Source of the DNA: Rhizobium sp. BT04
GTDB taxonomy: Bacteria; Pseudomonadota; Alphaproteobacteria; Rhizobiales; Rhizobiaceae
Direction of reading: 5' to 3'
DNA length: 64,000 bases
NCBI RefSeq assembly: GCF_030053135.1
Contig: NZ_CP125652.1
Span: 4,520,501 to 4,584,500, forward strand
In this document: in pieces, positions 37,483 to 46,900 of the stretch
Layout: every line of letters begins with the position of its first letter
How positions within the stretch are numbered: position 1 is the first letter of the stretch
Translations under genes and position numbers: made by a program
The notes under the pieces: generated by a model
The model's database searches: none
Told to the model about the DNA's origin: nothing
Seen by the model: only the letters and a program-made list of their open reading frames with translations

Positions 37483-38069
37483 TCCTCGTCATCCACGATA
37501 TGTTTCAGCCCGGCGCGGAAATAGTCGTAGCCGGTATAGATGGTCAGCAGTGCGGCGATCCACAAGAGCGCGATGCCGGTCTGCGTCGTATAGGGGAAAA
37601 TCTCGTCGCCGGCCGGGCCGGCGAGCAGGAAGGCGATGGCGACGAGCTGCAGCGTGGTCTTCCATTTGGCGATCCGCGTCACCGGCACGCTGACTTTCAG
37701 CGCTGCCAGATATTCGCGCAGGCCGGAAACCAGGATTTCGCGGCAGAGAATGGTGATCGCCGCCCAGATCGACCAGCCGGCGATGGTCTGGTCGGCCGCG
37801 ACCAGCAGCAGGATCGAGGCGACCAGCAGCTTGTCGGCGATCGGATCGAGCATGCGGCCGATATTCGACGTCTGGTTCCAGATGCGCGCGAGATAACCGT
37901 CGAGGAAATCGGTGAGCGAGGCGATGACGAAGATCCACAGCGCTACCCAACGCGCCGTGTTGCTGATCGACAGCCTGCCCTCGATGAAGAAGCAGAGAAC
38001 GATCAGCGGTACCGCGAGGATACGGCCGTAGGTCAGAAGATTGGGAATGCTATACGCACGCGATGCCAT
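37479..38069 (-). CDS. pgsA: CDP-diacylglycerol-glycerol-3-phosphate 3-phosphatidyltransferase
   Basis: 196-residue inner-membrane enzyme making phosphatidylglycerol phosphate. The CDP-alcohol phosphotransferase motif D-G-x2-A-R-x8-G-x3-D-x3-D is complete in DGYLARIWNQTSNIGRMLDP followed by IADK. N-terminal YSIPNLLTYGRILAVPLIVL. About five membrane segments. It precedes moaD-moaE and follows uvrC after 211 bases that hold a repeat element. Confidence 0.95.
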   Translation of the reverse strand: MASRAYSIPNLLTYGRILAVPLIVLCFFIEGRLSISNTARWVALWIFVIASLTDFLDGYLARIWNQTSNIGRMLDPIADKLLVASILLLVAADQTIAGWSIWAAITILCREILVSGLREYLAALKVSVPVTRIAKWKTTLQLVAIAFLLAGPAGDEIFPYTTQTGIALLWIAALLTIYTGYDYFRAGLKHIVDDEE

Positions 38070-38099
38070 GGGATCGTTTCTCTGAATTGATGCGCTGCC

Positions 38100-38202
38100 A
38101 CAGCACCGCGCGGCTTTTCAGACGCGCAAAAGACGCTGTAACATTGTGAACCTGCGCATCGTGCTTTCCAATCGATTCCGATTTTCGGGCCGATGCGGTA
38201 GA
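38100..38202. repeat. Rhizobial two-palindrome intergenic element
   Basis: Left part: ACAGC...GCTGT enclosing GCGCG-GCTTTTCAGA-CGCGC. Right part: CGCATCG ... CGATGCG enclosing AATCG-ATTC-CGATT. I recognise this arrangement (CGCGC-TTTTCAGA-CGCGC, then GCTGTAAC, then AATCG-ATTC-CGATT and a GCGGTAGA end) as a frequently repeated intergenic sequence of Rhizobium and relatives. The family name is not certain. It lies between uvrC and pgsA. Confidence 0.65.
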
Positions 38203-38280
38203 TGACGGCTTTGGCCGGGGACCGTCAACATTCTTTCTGTCTTTCCACCGCCTTTGCGTGGAATTTGCGACGGAGGCCGG

Positions 38281-40323
38281 TTATTTCGCGGCGTCGTCGT
38301 GGAAATGGTTGTAGACCTGCCTGGCGACCGCTTCCGAGATGCCTTCCACCGTCATCAGGTCGGACAGGGCGGCGCGCGAAACTGCCTTCGCCGTGCCGAA
38401 ATGCTGAAGCAACGCCCGTTTGCGCGATGGGCCGATGCCGCCGATCTCGTCGAGCGGGTTCTTGACCATTTCCTTCTTGCGCCGCGCCCGGTGTGAGCCG
38501 ATCGCGAAACGATGCGCCTCGTCGCGCATCCGCTGGATGAAATAGAGCACCGGATCGCGCGGCGGCAGCGTAAAACTCTCGCGTCCCGGCGGGAAGAAGC
38601 GTTCGCGTCCGGCATCGCGGTCGACACCCTTGGCGATGCCGATCGCCGTCACACTGTCGGTGATGCCGAGCTCGGCAAGGATGGCGCGCACCGCCGTCAT
38701 CTGCCCCTGGCCGCCGTCGATGAGAATGACATCCGGCCAGGCCGGGAAGGGCATGTCGGCGGCATCGGAAGTGGCCTTCTCCGCCGTCCGGTCGGGAATG
38801 CCTTCTTCCTTGATCAGCCGCGAGAACCGCCGCATCATCACCTCTTTCATCATGCCGAAGTCGTCGCCGGGGGTGATGTCGGTCGATTTGATGTTGAACT
38901 TGCGGTACTGGTTCTTGACGAAACCTTCCGGCCCCGCGACCACCATGCCGCCGACGGCATTGGTGCCCATGATGTGCGAGTTGTCGTAGATCTCGATGCG
39001 CTGCGGCGCATAGGTTAGCCCGAACGTCTCCTTGAAACCTTCGAGCAGCCGCGATTGCGACGCCGTCTCGGCGAGCTTTCGCCCATGCGCCTCGCGCGCA
39101 TTGGCGACCACATGGTCGACCAGATCGCGCTTCTCGCCGCGCTGCGGCACGAGGATGGAAACCTTGTGAGCGGCCTTTTCGCTGAGGGCTGCCGCAAGCA
39201 GCTCCAGCTCGTCGATCGTTTCCGACAGCATGATCTGCTTCGGCACCGGCTTGTCGTCGTAGAACTGGGCGAGGAAGGCATTCAGCACTTCGGCGCCGGA
39301 CAGTTGCGGATCGGCCTTGGGGAAATAGGCGCGGTTGCCCCAGTTCTGGCCGGTGCGGAAGAAGAACACCTGGATGCAGGAAATGCCGCCCTCGTGATGG
39401 ATGGCGAAAACGTCGGCCTCTTCGACGCCGGCCGGATTGATGCCCTGGTGGCTTTGCACATGCGACAGTGCCGCCAGGCGATCGCGATAGATTGCCGCCC
39501 GCTCGAAATCGAGGTCCTCGGCCGCCTGGTTCATGGCCTCGGCCATATGCGACTTCACCTTCTGGCTTTTGCCGGACAGGAAGTCCTTCGCCTCCTGCAC
39601 CAGTTCGCCGTAACCCTCGTCGCTGACCTCATGGGTGCACGGCCCGGAACAGCGCTTGATCTGGTAGAGCAGGCAGGGGCGCGTGCGCGTTTCGAAGACG
39701 CTGTCGGTGCAGGTGCGGATCAGGAAGGCGCGCTGCAGCGAATTGATCGTGCGTCCGACGGCGCCGGCCGAAGCGAAAGGTCCGAAGTAGTCGCCCTTTC
39801 GCGCTCTCGCACCGCGATGCTTGAAAATGGCAGGCGCCCGGTGATCGCCGGTGATGAGGATGTAGGGAAAGGACTTGTCGTCGCGCAGCAGCACGTTAAA
39901 GCGCGGCCGCAAGCGCTTGATCAGATTCGCTTCCAGGAGCAGCGCTTCGGTTTCCGTGCGCGTCGTCACGAACTCCATGTTCGCCGTCTGCCGCACCATC
40001 TGGGCGATGCGGTTGGAATGCACGCGGCCGACGGCGTAATTGCCGACCCGCTTCTTCAGGCTGCGCGCCTTGCCGACATAGAGCACGTCGCCCTCGGCAT
40101 TGAACATCCGGTAGACGCCGGGGCTGTTCGGCAGCCGCTTGACGAATTCGCCGATCAGTTCGGCGCCGATCAGCCCGGTCTCGTTGAGGCTGCCCGCGTT
40201 CCAGTCGACCGTGGTCGCAAGCGGGGCGGCGGCGGAAATGTCGCCTTCCACCTCGATATCGTCTTCGCTCTCATCCGTATCGTCGTAGAGAACGCCGCCA
40301 TCCGGCAGCTTTCGTCCGTTCAT
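38281..40323 (-). CDS. uvrC: UvrABC excinuclease subunit C
   Basis: 680 residues from ATG 40323, which overlaps the SDR stop (ATGA). After an acidic N-terminal extension of about 45 residues comes the GIY-YIG nuclease ([20 protein letters not shown]), the Cys-rich [20 protein letters not shown] region, UVR motif ([19 protein letters not shown]), the RNase H-like 5' nuclease domain ([29 protein letters not shown]), and C-terminal tandem HhH ([20 protein letters not shown]). All parts for dual incision in nucleotide excision repair are present. The longer frame to 40599 overlaps the SDR gene and is not used. Confidence 0.96.
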   Translation of the reverse strand: MNGRKLPDGGVLYDDTDESEDDIEVEGDISAAAPLATTVDWNAGSLNETGLIGAELIGEFVKRLPNSPGVYRMFNAEGDVLYVGKARSLKKRVGNYAVGRVHSNRIAQMVRQTANMEFVTTRTETEALLLEANLIKRLRPRFNVLLRDDKSFPYILITGDHRAPAIFKHRGARARKGDYFGPFASAGAVGRTINSLQRAFLIRTCTDSVFETRTRPCLLYQIKRCSGPCTHEVSDEGYGELVQEAKDFLSGKSQKVKSHMAEAMNQAAEDLDFERAAIYRDRLAALSHVQSHQGINPAGVEEADVFAIHHEGGISCIQVFFFRTGQNWGNRAYFPKADPQLSGAEVLNAFLAQFYDDKPVPKQIMLSETIDELELLAAALSEKAAHKVSILVPQRGEKRDLVDHVVANAREAHGRKLAETASQSRLLEGFKETFGLTYAPQRIEIYDNSHIMGTNAVGGMVVAGPEGFVKNQYRKFNIKSTDITPGDDFGMMKEVMMRRFSRLIKEEGIPDRTAEKATSDAADMPFPAWPDVILIDGGQGQMTAVRAILAELGITDSVTAIGIAKGVDRDAGRERFFPPGRESFTLPPRDPVLYFIQRMRDEAHRFAIGSHRARRKKEMVKNPLDEIGGIGPSRKRALLQHFGTAKAVSRAALSDLMTVEGISEAVARQVYNHFHDDAAK

Positions 40324-41087
40324 TCCGTAATCTCCGCCACGTCGCGCGTCTGCCAGGCAAGGTGCTGGCCGCCGTCGAGGGCAATCATCTGGCCGGTGAT
40401 CGAGGGCGTGTCGTAAAGAAAGCGAATCGTTTGTCCGAATTCCTCCAGCGCTGGCCCTCGCTGCAAGATAAGGGCTGAGACCTGCGCTTGGAAGTCCTCC
40501 TGCGTCTGCCGTTCGCTCGGCATCGCAGGGCCGGGGCCGATGGCATTGACGCGGATGCCCGGCGCCAATGCCTGGGCAAGCGTCTGTGTCGCCGTCCACA
40601 GCGCGGACTTGGAGAGAGTATAGGAATAGAAGCTGGGTCTGAGCGCCCAGACCCGCTGGTCGATGATGTTGACGATCAGCCCGGCTGCCTCAGCGGGCAT
40701 TTGCTGCGCGAAGGCGGCAGCAAGGATCGAGGGCGCGCGCACATGCAGGTCGAAGTGCAGCGCCCATGTGCCGGCGTTGAAACTGCGGACGGAATCATGC
40801 TGGAACACCGACGCGTTATTGACAAGCAGATCGAGCGGCCCGAGCGCTTCCGACGCCCTTGTGACGAGCGCGCTTGTTTCGCCGATATCGGTAAGGTCGG
40901 CCTGCAGCGCGATCGCCCTATATCCCTTCCGCCGCAATTCCGCCGCCAGCTCTTCGGCTTCGCCGATCGAGCCGTTCGCGTGGATCGCGACGGAAAAGCC
41001 ATTTGCAGCAAGGTCTTCGGCGATTGCCCGGCCTATTCTTTTGGCGGCCCCGGTTACAAGGGCCGAGCGAAGTCTGTTGTGGTTCAA
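40320..41087 (-). CDS. SDR oxidoreductase, pteridine reductase-like
   Basis: 255 residues. Cofactor motif [13 protein letters not shown] matches TGx3RxG, the variant found in pteridine reductases (PTR1, FolM) that favours NADPH. NNASVF follows, then catalytic [11 protein letters not shown] (Tyr/Lys) and [10 protein letters not shown]. So a dihydromonapterin/dihydropteridine reductase role is plausible, inferred from motif only. Coupled to uvrC by a 4-base overlap. Confidence 0.8.
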   Translation of the reverse strand: MNHNRLRSALVTGAAKRIGRAIAEDLAANGFSVAIHANGSIGEAEELAAELRRKGYRAIALQADLTDIGETSALVTRASEALGPLDLLVNNASVFQHDSVRSFNAGTWALHFDLHVRAPSILAAAFAQQMPAEAAGLIVNIIDQRVWALRPSFYSYTLSKSALWTATQTLAQALAPGIRVNAIGPGPAMPSERQTQEDFQAQVSALILQRGPALEEFGQTIRFLYDTPSITGQMIALDGGQHLAWQTRDVAEITE

Positions 41088-41451
41088 AATCCTGCCTTCT
41101 GATCCCGCGAGTCTGTCTGACGACTATATAGGCGCGGGCGAAGGTTATATAAATAGGCCGTGCGGTTGCGTCCGCGGGCGGGATATTCTATGTATTATTT
41201 GAGAATTTGATTTATTAAAATAAGTATTTTAAGTTTAACTTTTCAGTAGGGTTAATGAAATGTATGTTGCGTCAAAGCAACATCGAATTTCGGCCATGCG
41301 GCTGCCACAATGATATCACAATTTGGCTCTTTCAAATCCGCATTTGAGTTCCAATTTCAGTCTCGATCCGGAAGGGACATCTGGCAATATCCCGCCAATG
41401 CTTCACTGATAGACAGATGACAAGCGGCGCGGGACTGAAAGGAGACTAAGT
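41088..41451. other. 364-base AT-rich gap upstream of ropB
   Basis: Divergent promoter region between the SDR gene and ropB. The first part (about 41150-41260) is markedly AT-rich. Two small inverted repeats are present: ATGTTGC-gtcaaa-GCAACAT (41264-41283) and TCAAAT-ccgc-ATTTGA (41332-41347). No gene or clear -35/-10 was found. The ropB RBS is AAAGGAG at 41439-41445. Confidence 0.5.
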
Positions 41452-42087
41452 ATGCGTGTACTCATTGCTGGCCTCATGGCCTCCGTTTTTGCAATTGCGG
41501 GCGTCTCGGCAGCTCAGGCGGCCGATGCCGTCGACCAGATTCCGGAAGCACCGGTCGCCCAGGATGCTCCGGTCAAGCCGGCTGGTAACTGGGAAGGCTT
41601 CTACCTCGGCGGCGCCGGCACCTACAACATGGGTGACTTCGGTTCCGACCGCCACACCTATGGTTTCGGCGGCCAGGTCTTCACCGGCTACAACTGGCAG
41701 GCGGGCCAGATCGTCTACGGCGTTGAATCCGACCTCGGCTACAGCGGCGACGACGTTTCCTCGGGCGGCGTCAAGAACAAGTATGGCTGGAACGGCTCCG
41801 TCCGTGGCCGCGTCGGCTACGACATGAACCCCTTCCTGCTCTACGGCACGGCCGGTCTTGCCATCGGCGACGTCAAGGTTTCCGACGGCACCTCGGACGA
41901 AAGCAAGACGAACTATGGCTATACGGTCGGCGCCGGCGTCGAAGCCTTCGTGACCAACAACATCACGACGCGCCTGGAATATCGTTACACCGACTACCAG
42001 AGCAAGGACTACGACCTCGACTCCGGCAGCTTCTCGCGCGGTTACGACGAGAACAGCGTCAAGCTCGGTATCGGCGTCAAGTTCTAA
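41452..42087 (+). CDS. ropB: Outer membrane protein, RopB / Omp25 type
   Basis: 211 residues. Signal peptide (LIAGLMASVFAIAGVSAAQA), then a small eight-stranded beta-barrel: WEGFYLGGAGTYNMGDF, GQVFTGYNWQAGQIVYGVES, a long run of alternating polar/aromatic strands, and terminal SVKLGIGVKF ending in Phe as outer-membrane barrels do. Strong similarity in pattern to Rhizobium RopB and Brucella Omp25. R. leguminosarum has several ropB paralogues, reported to depend on the ChvG sensor; which paralogue this is cannot be told. Own RBS AAAGGAG and own terminator: monocistronic. Confidence 0.85.
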   Translation: MRVLIAGLMASVFAIAGVSAAQAADAVDQIPEAPVAQDAPVKPAGNWEGFYLGGAGTYNMGDFGSDRHTYGFGGQVFTGYNWQAGQIVYGVESDLGYSGDDVSSGGVKNKYGWNGSVRGRVGYDMNPFLLYGTAGLAIGDVKVSDGTSDESKTNYGYTVGAGVEAFVTNNITTRLEYRYTDYQSKDYDLDSGSFSRGYDENSVKLGIGVKF

Positions 42088-42112
42088 GCCGACTGAACAT
42101 ACCGACATCAAG

Positions 42113-42141
42113 AAGCCGGGCACGTCGCCCGGCTTTTTTCT
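42113..42141 (+). terminator. Intrinsic terminator after ropB
   Basis: 8-bp perfect stem AGCCGGGC / GCCCGGCT with a 5-base loop followed by TTTTTCT. Confidence 0.9.
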
Positions 42142-42164
42142 GTCGGCTCATTGTTCTGAAGCAC

Positions 42165-42761
42165 TCAGCCCTGGGACTTGAACTCGTTATGGGCGGGGAA
42201 TTTCTTGTCGAACTGCCGCAGCCAGTCGGTGAGCGGCGCATGATCGGCTTCCCACTGGTCCTTGAAGCGCAGCGCGAGATAATCGAGCGTCGCGGCCAGC
42301 GCGAAATGTCCGCCATTGAGTTTCTTGCCTGTTTTCGGCGGATTGGCGCTGAGGTGAGCGAGCCCGCTCGTCGCCTTCTTCCATTGCCGGTCGATCCACG
42401 GCTGGTGAATCTTTTCCTCGTCGCGGAAGCGCCGCTCGTAGACGATCGCCAGCAGGCAATCGCAGATGCCGTCGCAGAGCGCCTCGAGGATTTCCGCATC
42501 CGTGCGCTTCCCCTTCTTGGAAGGATAGAGCCCGCCCTTCGTCAGCCGGTCGAAATAATGCATGATCGCCACGCTGTCATAGATCGAGACGCCGTCATCG
42601 GTCAGCAGCGTCGGGATCTTGCCGAGCGGATTGTTCTCCACCAGGATCGCCGGCGCGGTATTGGTGTCGACCCGGATGGCGTTCAACTCCAGCTCCAGAA
42701 AATGCGCGGCCATCCGCACCTTGTTGGAATAGGGCGAGGCGGGCGAACAAAGGAGCTTCAT
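42165..42761 (-). CDS. Glutathione S-transferase family protein
   Basis: 198 residues. Thioredoxin-like N-terminus MKLLCSPASPYSNKVRMAAH with the SPYSNKV motif of bacterial GSTs, cis-Pro segment GKIPTLLTDDG and YDSVAIMHYFD; helical C-terminal domain with NGGHFALAATLDYLALRF. Resembles short uncharacterised bacterial GSTs (YibF-like). Convergent with ropB; 60 bases downstream of rlmJ, perhaps co-transcribed. Confidence 0.85.
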   Translation of the reverse strand: MKLLCSPASPYSNKVRMAAHFLELELNAIRVDTNTAPAILVENNPLGKIPTLLTDDGVSIYDSVAIMHYFDRLTKGGLYPSKKGKRTDAEILEALCDGICDCLLAIVYERRFRDEEKIHQPWIDRQWKKATSGLAHLSANPPKTGKKLNGGHFALAATLDYLALRFKDQWEADHAPLTDWLRQFDKKFPAHNEFKSQG

Positions 42762-42821
42762 GGGACACCTGATGAGATTGTGAATCTGCGGCGCGGACTA
42801 TTCCTGAAGGCGATTACGGGG

Positions 42822-43691
42822 TCAATCGTCCGTGACCGCCTTGGTCTCGCCGCGCAGCCAGAAGGCGCGGTGCGAGGCGAAACGGTCCTGCGCCAGATGG
42901 TCCTTTAGCGCCGGCAGCAACTGGTGCAACTCGTCCTTCAGTGTGAAGGGCGGATTGACGATGACGAGGCCCGAGCCCGTCAGTCCGGTTATGCCGCGGT
43001 CGCTGCGAACGGTGAGTTCGGCGCAGAGCATTTTCGGAATGTCTTGCGCCTGCAGCGTCGCGTGGAATTCCTTGATCGGCGCCCCCTTCTTCAGTGGATA
43101 CCACAGGCAATAGGTGCCGCCGGGAAAACGGCGATAGGCCTTTTCCAGCCCCTCGGCCAGGCGCTGATATTCGTCCTCTTCCTCGAAGGGCGGATCGACG
43201 AGCACGATGCCGCGCTTCTCTTTCGGCGGCAGATGTGCGCCGAGCGCCAGCCAGCCGTCGAGTTCGGTGATGCGGGCGTGGTGATCGCCCTCGAACAGCC
43301 GGTGCAGCCTGAGGTAATCCTCGGGATGCAGTTCCATGGCCGACAAGCGGTCCTGCGGCCGAAACAGCATGCGCGCAAGTTTCGGCGATCCGGGATAGAA
43401 GCGGATGCCGCCCTCAGGGTTGAGCTCGCGGATTGCTGCGAGATAGGGCTCCAGCAGTTCGGCAACTTGCGATCCGAGATCGGCCTGCATCAGCTTGCCG
43501 ATGCCGTCCAGCCATTCGCCGGTTTTCTGCGCTTCCTCGGAGGAGAGGTCGTAGAGCCCGATGCCGGCATGCGTGTCGAGTACGCGGAACGCCCCGTCCT
43601 TCTTCTGCATGTAGCGGATCAGCCGCGCCAGCACGGCATGTTTCAGCACATCGGCAAAATTGCCCGCGTGGTAGATGTGGCGGTAGTTCAT
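42822..43691 (-). CDS. rlmJ: 23S rRNA (adenine2030-N6)-methyltransferase
   Basis: 289 residues beginning MNYRHIYHAGNFADVLKHAV, the RlmJ signature; catalytic motif LVDPPFEEEDEYQ (DPPF type) and YPLKKGAPIKEFHATL. Methylates A2030 of 23S rRNA in E. coli. Divergent from the molybdopterin oxidoreductase gene. Confidence 0.94.
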   Translation of the reverse strand: MNYRHIYHAGNFADVLKHAVLARLIRYMQKKDGAFRVLDTHAGIGLYDLSSEEAQKTGEWLDGIGKLMQADLGSQVAELLEPYLAAIRELNPEGGIRFYPGSPKLARMLFRPQDRLSAMELHPEDYLRLHRLFEGDHHARITELDGWLALGAHLPPKEKRGIVLVDPPFEEEDEYQRLAEGLEKAYRRFPGGTYCLWYPLKKGAPIKEFHATLQAQDIPKMLCAELTVRSDRGITGLTGSGLVIVNPPFTLKDELHQLLPALKDHLAQDRFASHRAFWLRGETKAVTDD

Positions 43692-43773
43692 TTTCGCTGA
43701 TGTCCGTATGAATTCGCGTCATGGGGAGTTTTTGTGGCTTTTGGCCATGCAGGCCTTGGCATATACAAATGCC

Positions 43774-45912
43774 ATGAACATTGCGACCCCCATCCAAGCC
43801 AAATCCCAGAAGCTGGACAGCAAGGTCGGCCACACGGCCTGTCCGCACGACTGTCCCTCCACCTGCGCGCTCGAGGTCGAGATATCAGAGGACGGCCGCA
43901 TCGGCCGCGTGCGCGGCGCCGGCGATCATTCCTACACATCGGGCGTCATCTGCGCCAAGGTCGCCCGTTATGCCGAGCGGCTCTATCATCCCGACCGGCT
44001 GATGCACCCCTTGCGCCGCGCCGGCGCCAAGGGGGCAGGGCAGTGGCAGCAGATTTCCTGGGACGTTGCGCTGGATGAGATCGCCGAAGCCTTTGTGAAG
44101 GCCGAGGCGAGGGACGGCAGCGAAGCGATCTGGCCCTATTTCTATGCCGGCACCATGGGCTGGGTGCAGCGCGATTCGATCGATCGCCTGCGTCATGCCA
44201 AGCGCTATTCCGGCTTCTTCTCGTCGATCTGCACCAATCCCGCCTGGACCGGCTTCACCATGGCGACCGGCACGCTGCGCGGCCCCGATCCTCGCGAGAT
44301 GGGCCGCACCGATTGCGTCGTCATCTGGGGCACCAATGCGGTTTCGACGCAGGTCAACGTGATGACCCACGCCATCAAGTCGCGCAAGGAGCGCGGCGCC
44401 AAGATCGTCGTCATCGACATCTACGACAACCCGACGATGAAACAGGCCGACATGGCTCTGATCGTCAGGCCCGGTACCGATGCAGCACTCGCCTGCGCCG
44501 TCATGCACATCGCCTTCCGCGACGGCTATGCCGACCGTGAATACATGGCGAAGTACGCCGACGATCCCGTCGGTCTCGAAGCGCATTTGAAGACGAAGAC
44601 GCCGCAATGGGCGGCAGATATCACCGGCCTGTCGGTCGAGGAAATCGAAGCCTTCGCCCGACTCGTCGGCACGACGAAGAAAACCTTCTTCCGCCTCGGT
44701 TACGGCTTTACCCGCCAGCGCAATGGCGCGGTCGCCATGCATGCGGCCGCCTCGATCGCCACCGTTCTCGGCTCCTGGCAATATGAGGGCGGCGGCGCCT
44801 TCCATTCGAACAGCGACATCTTCCGCATGAACAATGCCGAACTGACCGGCCGGTCGATGAAGGATGCCGATATCCGCATGCTCGACCAGTCGCAGATCGG
44901 TCGGGTGCTGACCGGCGATCCTGTGGCGCTGCGCCATCGCGGCCCGGTGACGGCGATGCTGATCCAGAACACCAATCCCGCCAACATCGCCCCCGAGCAG
45001 CGCCTGGTCAGGCGTGGCTTTGCCCGTGACGACCTCTTCGTCGCCGTCCACGAACAATTCATGACCGAAACGGCCGAGATCGCCGATATCGTCATTCCGG
45101 CGACGATGTTCGTCGAGCATGACGATATCTATCGGGCCGGCGGCCAGAACCATATTCTGCTGGGGCCGAAGCTGGTCGAGCCGCCACCCACCCTGCGCAC
45201 CAATCTCTTCGTCATCGAGGAACTGGCCAAACGCCTCGGCGTCGCCGATCGCCCCGGCTTCGGTTTCACCGCCCGCGAGATGGTCGACCGCATCCTCGAA
45301 TCGAGCGGCCTGCCCGATTACGAGCATTTCCTCGAACACAAATGGTTCGACCGTCAGCCGGCTTTCCAGGACGCCCATTTCCTGAACGGCTTTGCCCATC
45401 CGGATGGCAAGTTCCATTTCCGCCCGGACTGGATCAATCAGCCGGCGCCGAACAAGCCGCCCGCCGCAATCGGCGTGCTCGGACCGCATGCCGCGCTTCC
45501 GGCCTTCCCCGATCAGGTCGATGTCATCGAAGTCGCTGATCCCGAGCATCCCTTCCGCCTCGCCACCTCGCCTGCGCGCAATTTCCTGAATTCGAGCTTC
45601 TCCGAGACCAAGACCTCGCGCCAGAAAGAGGGCCGCCCCGAGGTGATGATCAATCCGGCCGACGCCGACGCCGCTGGTATCGCCCACGGCGATCTTGTCC
45701 GCATCGGCAACAGCCGCGGTGATCTGCGTCTCCACGCCCGCATTACCACCGAAGTCAAATCAGGCGTGCTGATCGCCGAGGGACTTTGGCCGAACAAGGC
45801 GCATGTCGACGGCGAGGGCATCAACGTCTTGACCGGCGCCGACCCCGTCGCGCCCTATGGCGGGGCGGCCGTACACGACAACAAGGTCTGGCTTCGCAGG
45901 GACGCAGCATGA
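43774..45912 (+). CDS. Molybdopterin oxidoreductase (DMSO reductase superfamily)
   Basis: 712 residues from ATG 43774; earlier ATGs at 43708 and 43747 are in frame and the start is not certain. N-terminal [4Fe-4S] motif C-x3-C-x3-C-x27-C begins TACPHDCPSTCALEV. Molybdopterin-binding segments include VVIWGTNAVSTQ, LIVRPGTDAALACAVMH and the C-terminal FLNSSFSETKT. No Tat signal, so probably cytoplasmic. The substrate is unknown; the family includes formate-dehydrogenase-like and anaerobic dehydrogenase-like proteins. No electron-transfer subunit is adjacent. Overlaps the Nudix gene by 4 bases. Confidence 0.85.
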   Translation: MNIATPIQAKSQKLDSKVGHTACPHDCPSTCALEVEISEDGRIGRVRGAGDHSYTSGVICAKVARYAERLYHPDRLMHPLRRAGAKGAGQWQQISWDVALDEIAEAFVKAEARDGSEAIWPYFYAGTMGWVQRDSIDRLRHAKRYSGFFSSICTNPAWTGFTMATGTLRGPDPREMGRTDCVVIWGTNAVSTQVNVMTHAIKSRKERGAKIVVIDIYDNPTMKQADMALIVRPGTDAALACAVMHIAFRDGYADREYMAKYADDPVGLEAHLKTKTPQWAADITGLSVEEIEAFARLVGTTKKTFFRLGYGFTRQRNGAVAMHAAASIATVLGSWQYEGGGAFHSNSDIFRMNNAELTGRSMKDADIRMLDQSQIGRVLTGDPVALRHRGPVTAMLIQNTNPANIAPEQRLVRRGFARDDLFVAVHEQFMTETAEIADIVIPATMFVEHDDIYRAGGQNHILLGPKLVEPPPTLRTNLFVIEELAKRLGVADRPGFGFTAREMVDRILESSGLPDYEHFLEHKWFDRQPAFQDAHFLNGFAHPDGKFHFRPDWINQPAPNKPPAAIGVLGPHAALPAFPDQVDVIEVADPEHPFRLATSPARNFLNSSFSETKTSRQKEGRPEVMINPADADAAGIAHGDLVRIGNSRGDLRLHARITTEVKSGVLIAEGLWPNKAHVDGEGINVLTGADPVAPYGGAAVHDNKVWLRRDAA

Positions 45913-46499
45913 TGCAGCCGAAATCAAGGGTGAAAATCGTCAGCGAAGAAACACTGTCGAACGGCTGGACGCGGCTGAGCGGCTACCTGCTCGACTATAT
46001 CGACCGCAAAGGCGCAACCCAACGGCTGAAGCGGGAGATCTACCACCGCACGCCCGCCGCCTGCATCCTGCTTTATGATCCCAAGCGCGACCTCGTCGTT
46101 CTCGTCCGCCAGTTCCGTCTCGCCGTTCATCTCAACGGCGATCCCGCCTGGATGATCGAAGTCCCGGCCGGTCTTCTCGACGACGATCATCCCGAAGCGG
46201 CGATCCGTCGCGAGGCTATGGAGGAGACCGGCTATCGTCTGCGCGATGCGCGATTCCTCTTCAAATCCTATCCCTCACCGGGTGCCATCACCGAAGTCGT
46301 CCACTTCTTCGCAGCCCTCATCGACGCCGCCGACCGCGTGGCCGACGGCGGCGGCCTGGACGAGGAACACGAGGATATCGAGGTCCTCGAAATCCCCCTC
46401 GACGAGGCTGCGGCGATGATCGAAACAGGCGAGATCTTCGACGCCAAGACCATCGTGCTTTTGCAATGGGCGCTGTTGAACAGGGGGAAGCTTTCCTAA
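45909..46499 (+). CDS. nudK: Nudix hydrolase, NudK / ADP-ribose pyrophosphatase type
   Basis: 196 residues from ATG 45909, which overlaps the oxidoreductase stop (ATGATG). Nudix box region AGLLDDDHPEAAIRREAMEE then TGYRL, preceded by VVLVRQFRLAVHLNGDPAWM and the proline-15 region FFKSYPSPGAITEVVHFF-like (LFKSYPSPGAITEVVHFF). This layout matches E. coli NudK (GDP-mannose pyrophosphatase) and its relatives. Substrate is inferred. Translationally coupled to the molybdoenzyme gene; converges on vapC with a 4-base overlap of stops. Confidence 0.83.
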   Translation: MMQPKSRVKIVSEETLSNGWTRLSGYLLDYIDRKGATQRLKREIYHRTPAACILLYDPKRDLVVLVRQFRLAVHLNGDPAWMIEVPAGLLDDDHPEAAIRREAMEETGYRLRDARFLFKSYPSPGAITEVVHFFAALIDAADRVADGGGLDEEHEDIEVLEIPLDEAAAMIETGEIFDAKTIVLLQWALLNRGKLS

Positions 46500-46900
46500 C
46501 CTCCGGCGAAGGCGAGATTTTCCGCTGACGCGGCACGTTCCAGTCTGGCGTCCAGCGTCGCAAGCGATACGTTCTCTGCGACCGCAAGCGCCAGATAAGC
46601 GGCGTCATAGGCCGATAGCTGATATTTTCCGGCAAGTCGTAAGATCGGAAGATGGTCTTCTCGTGAGACAGTGCGTAGCGGCAGGCTGGTAAGTCGCATG
46701 AGACAAGCGAGCACGTCCTCGGTGGAGATGCGTTTCCGCCGTTCCGCGGTCAATAGGATGTTGCGTATCTCATGCCAGAAGAGATCGGGCACGAAGGCAT
46801 CTTCCGTTTCGAGAAACGACAAGGCTTCTTCGGCAGTCCGGCTTTCCTCATCCGGAAGCAACCAAGCCGCCGCAACCGAAGCATCGACCACGAACGGCAT
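46496..46900 (-). CDS. vapC: PIN-domain toxin, VapC-like
   Basis: 134 residues. The PIN acidic quartet is complete: Asp6 (VVDASVAAAW), Glu44 (FWHEIRN), Asp99 (LSAYDAAYLALA) and Asp117 (LATLDARL). VapC toxins are Mg-dependent RNases, many cutting tRNA or the 23S rRNA sarcin-ricin loop. Its ATG overlaps the antitoxin stop by one base (TAATG), the usual antitoxin-first arrangement. Confidence 0.9.
   Translation of the reverse strand: MPFVVDASVAAAWLLPDEESRTAEEALSFLETEDAFVPDLFWHEIRNILLTAERRKRISTEDVLACLMRLTSLPLRTVSREDHLPILRLAGKYQLSAYDAAYLALAVAENVSLATLDARLERAASAENLAFAGG

Noticed and set aside
40324..40599. N-terminal extension of uvrC
   Set aside because: It overlaps the whole end of the SDR gene in another frame and lacks UvrC-like sequence; ATG 40323 overlapping the SDR stop is a normal coupled start.
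43708..43773. Upstream in-frame part of the molybdopterin oxidoreductase as a Tat or Sec signal
   Set aside because: No twin arginine and no proper signal peptide; 22 residues with mixed hydrophobicity that may not be translated.
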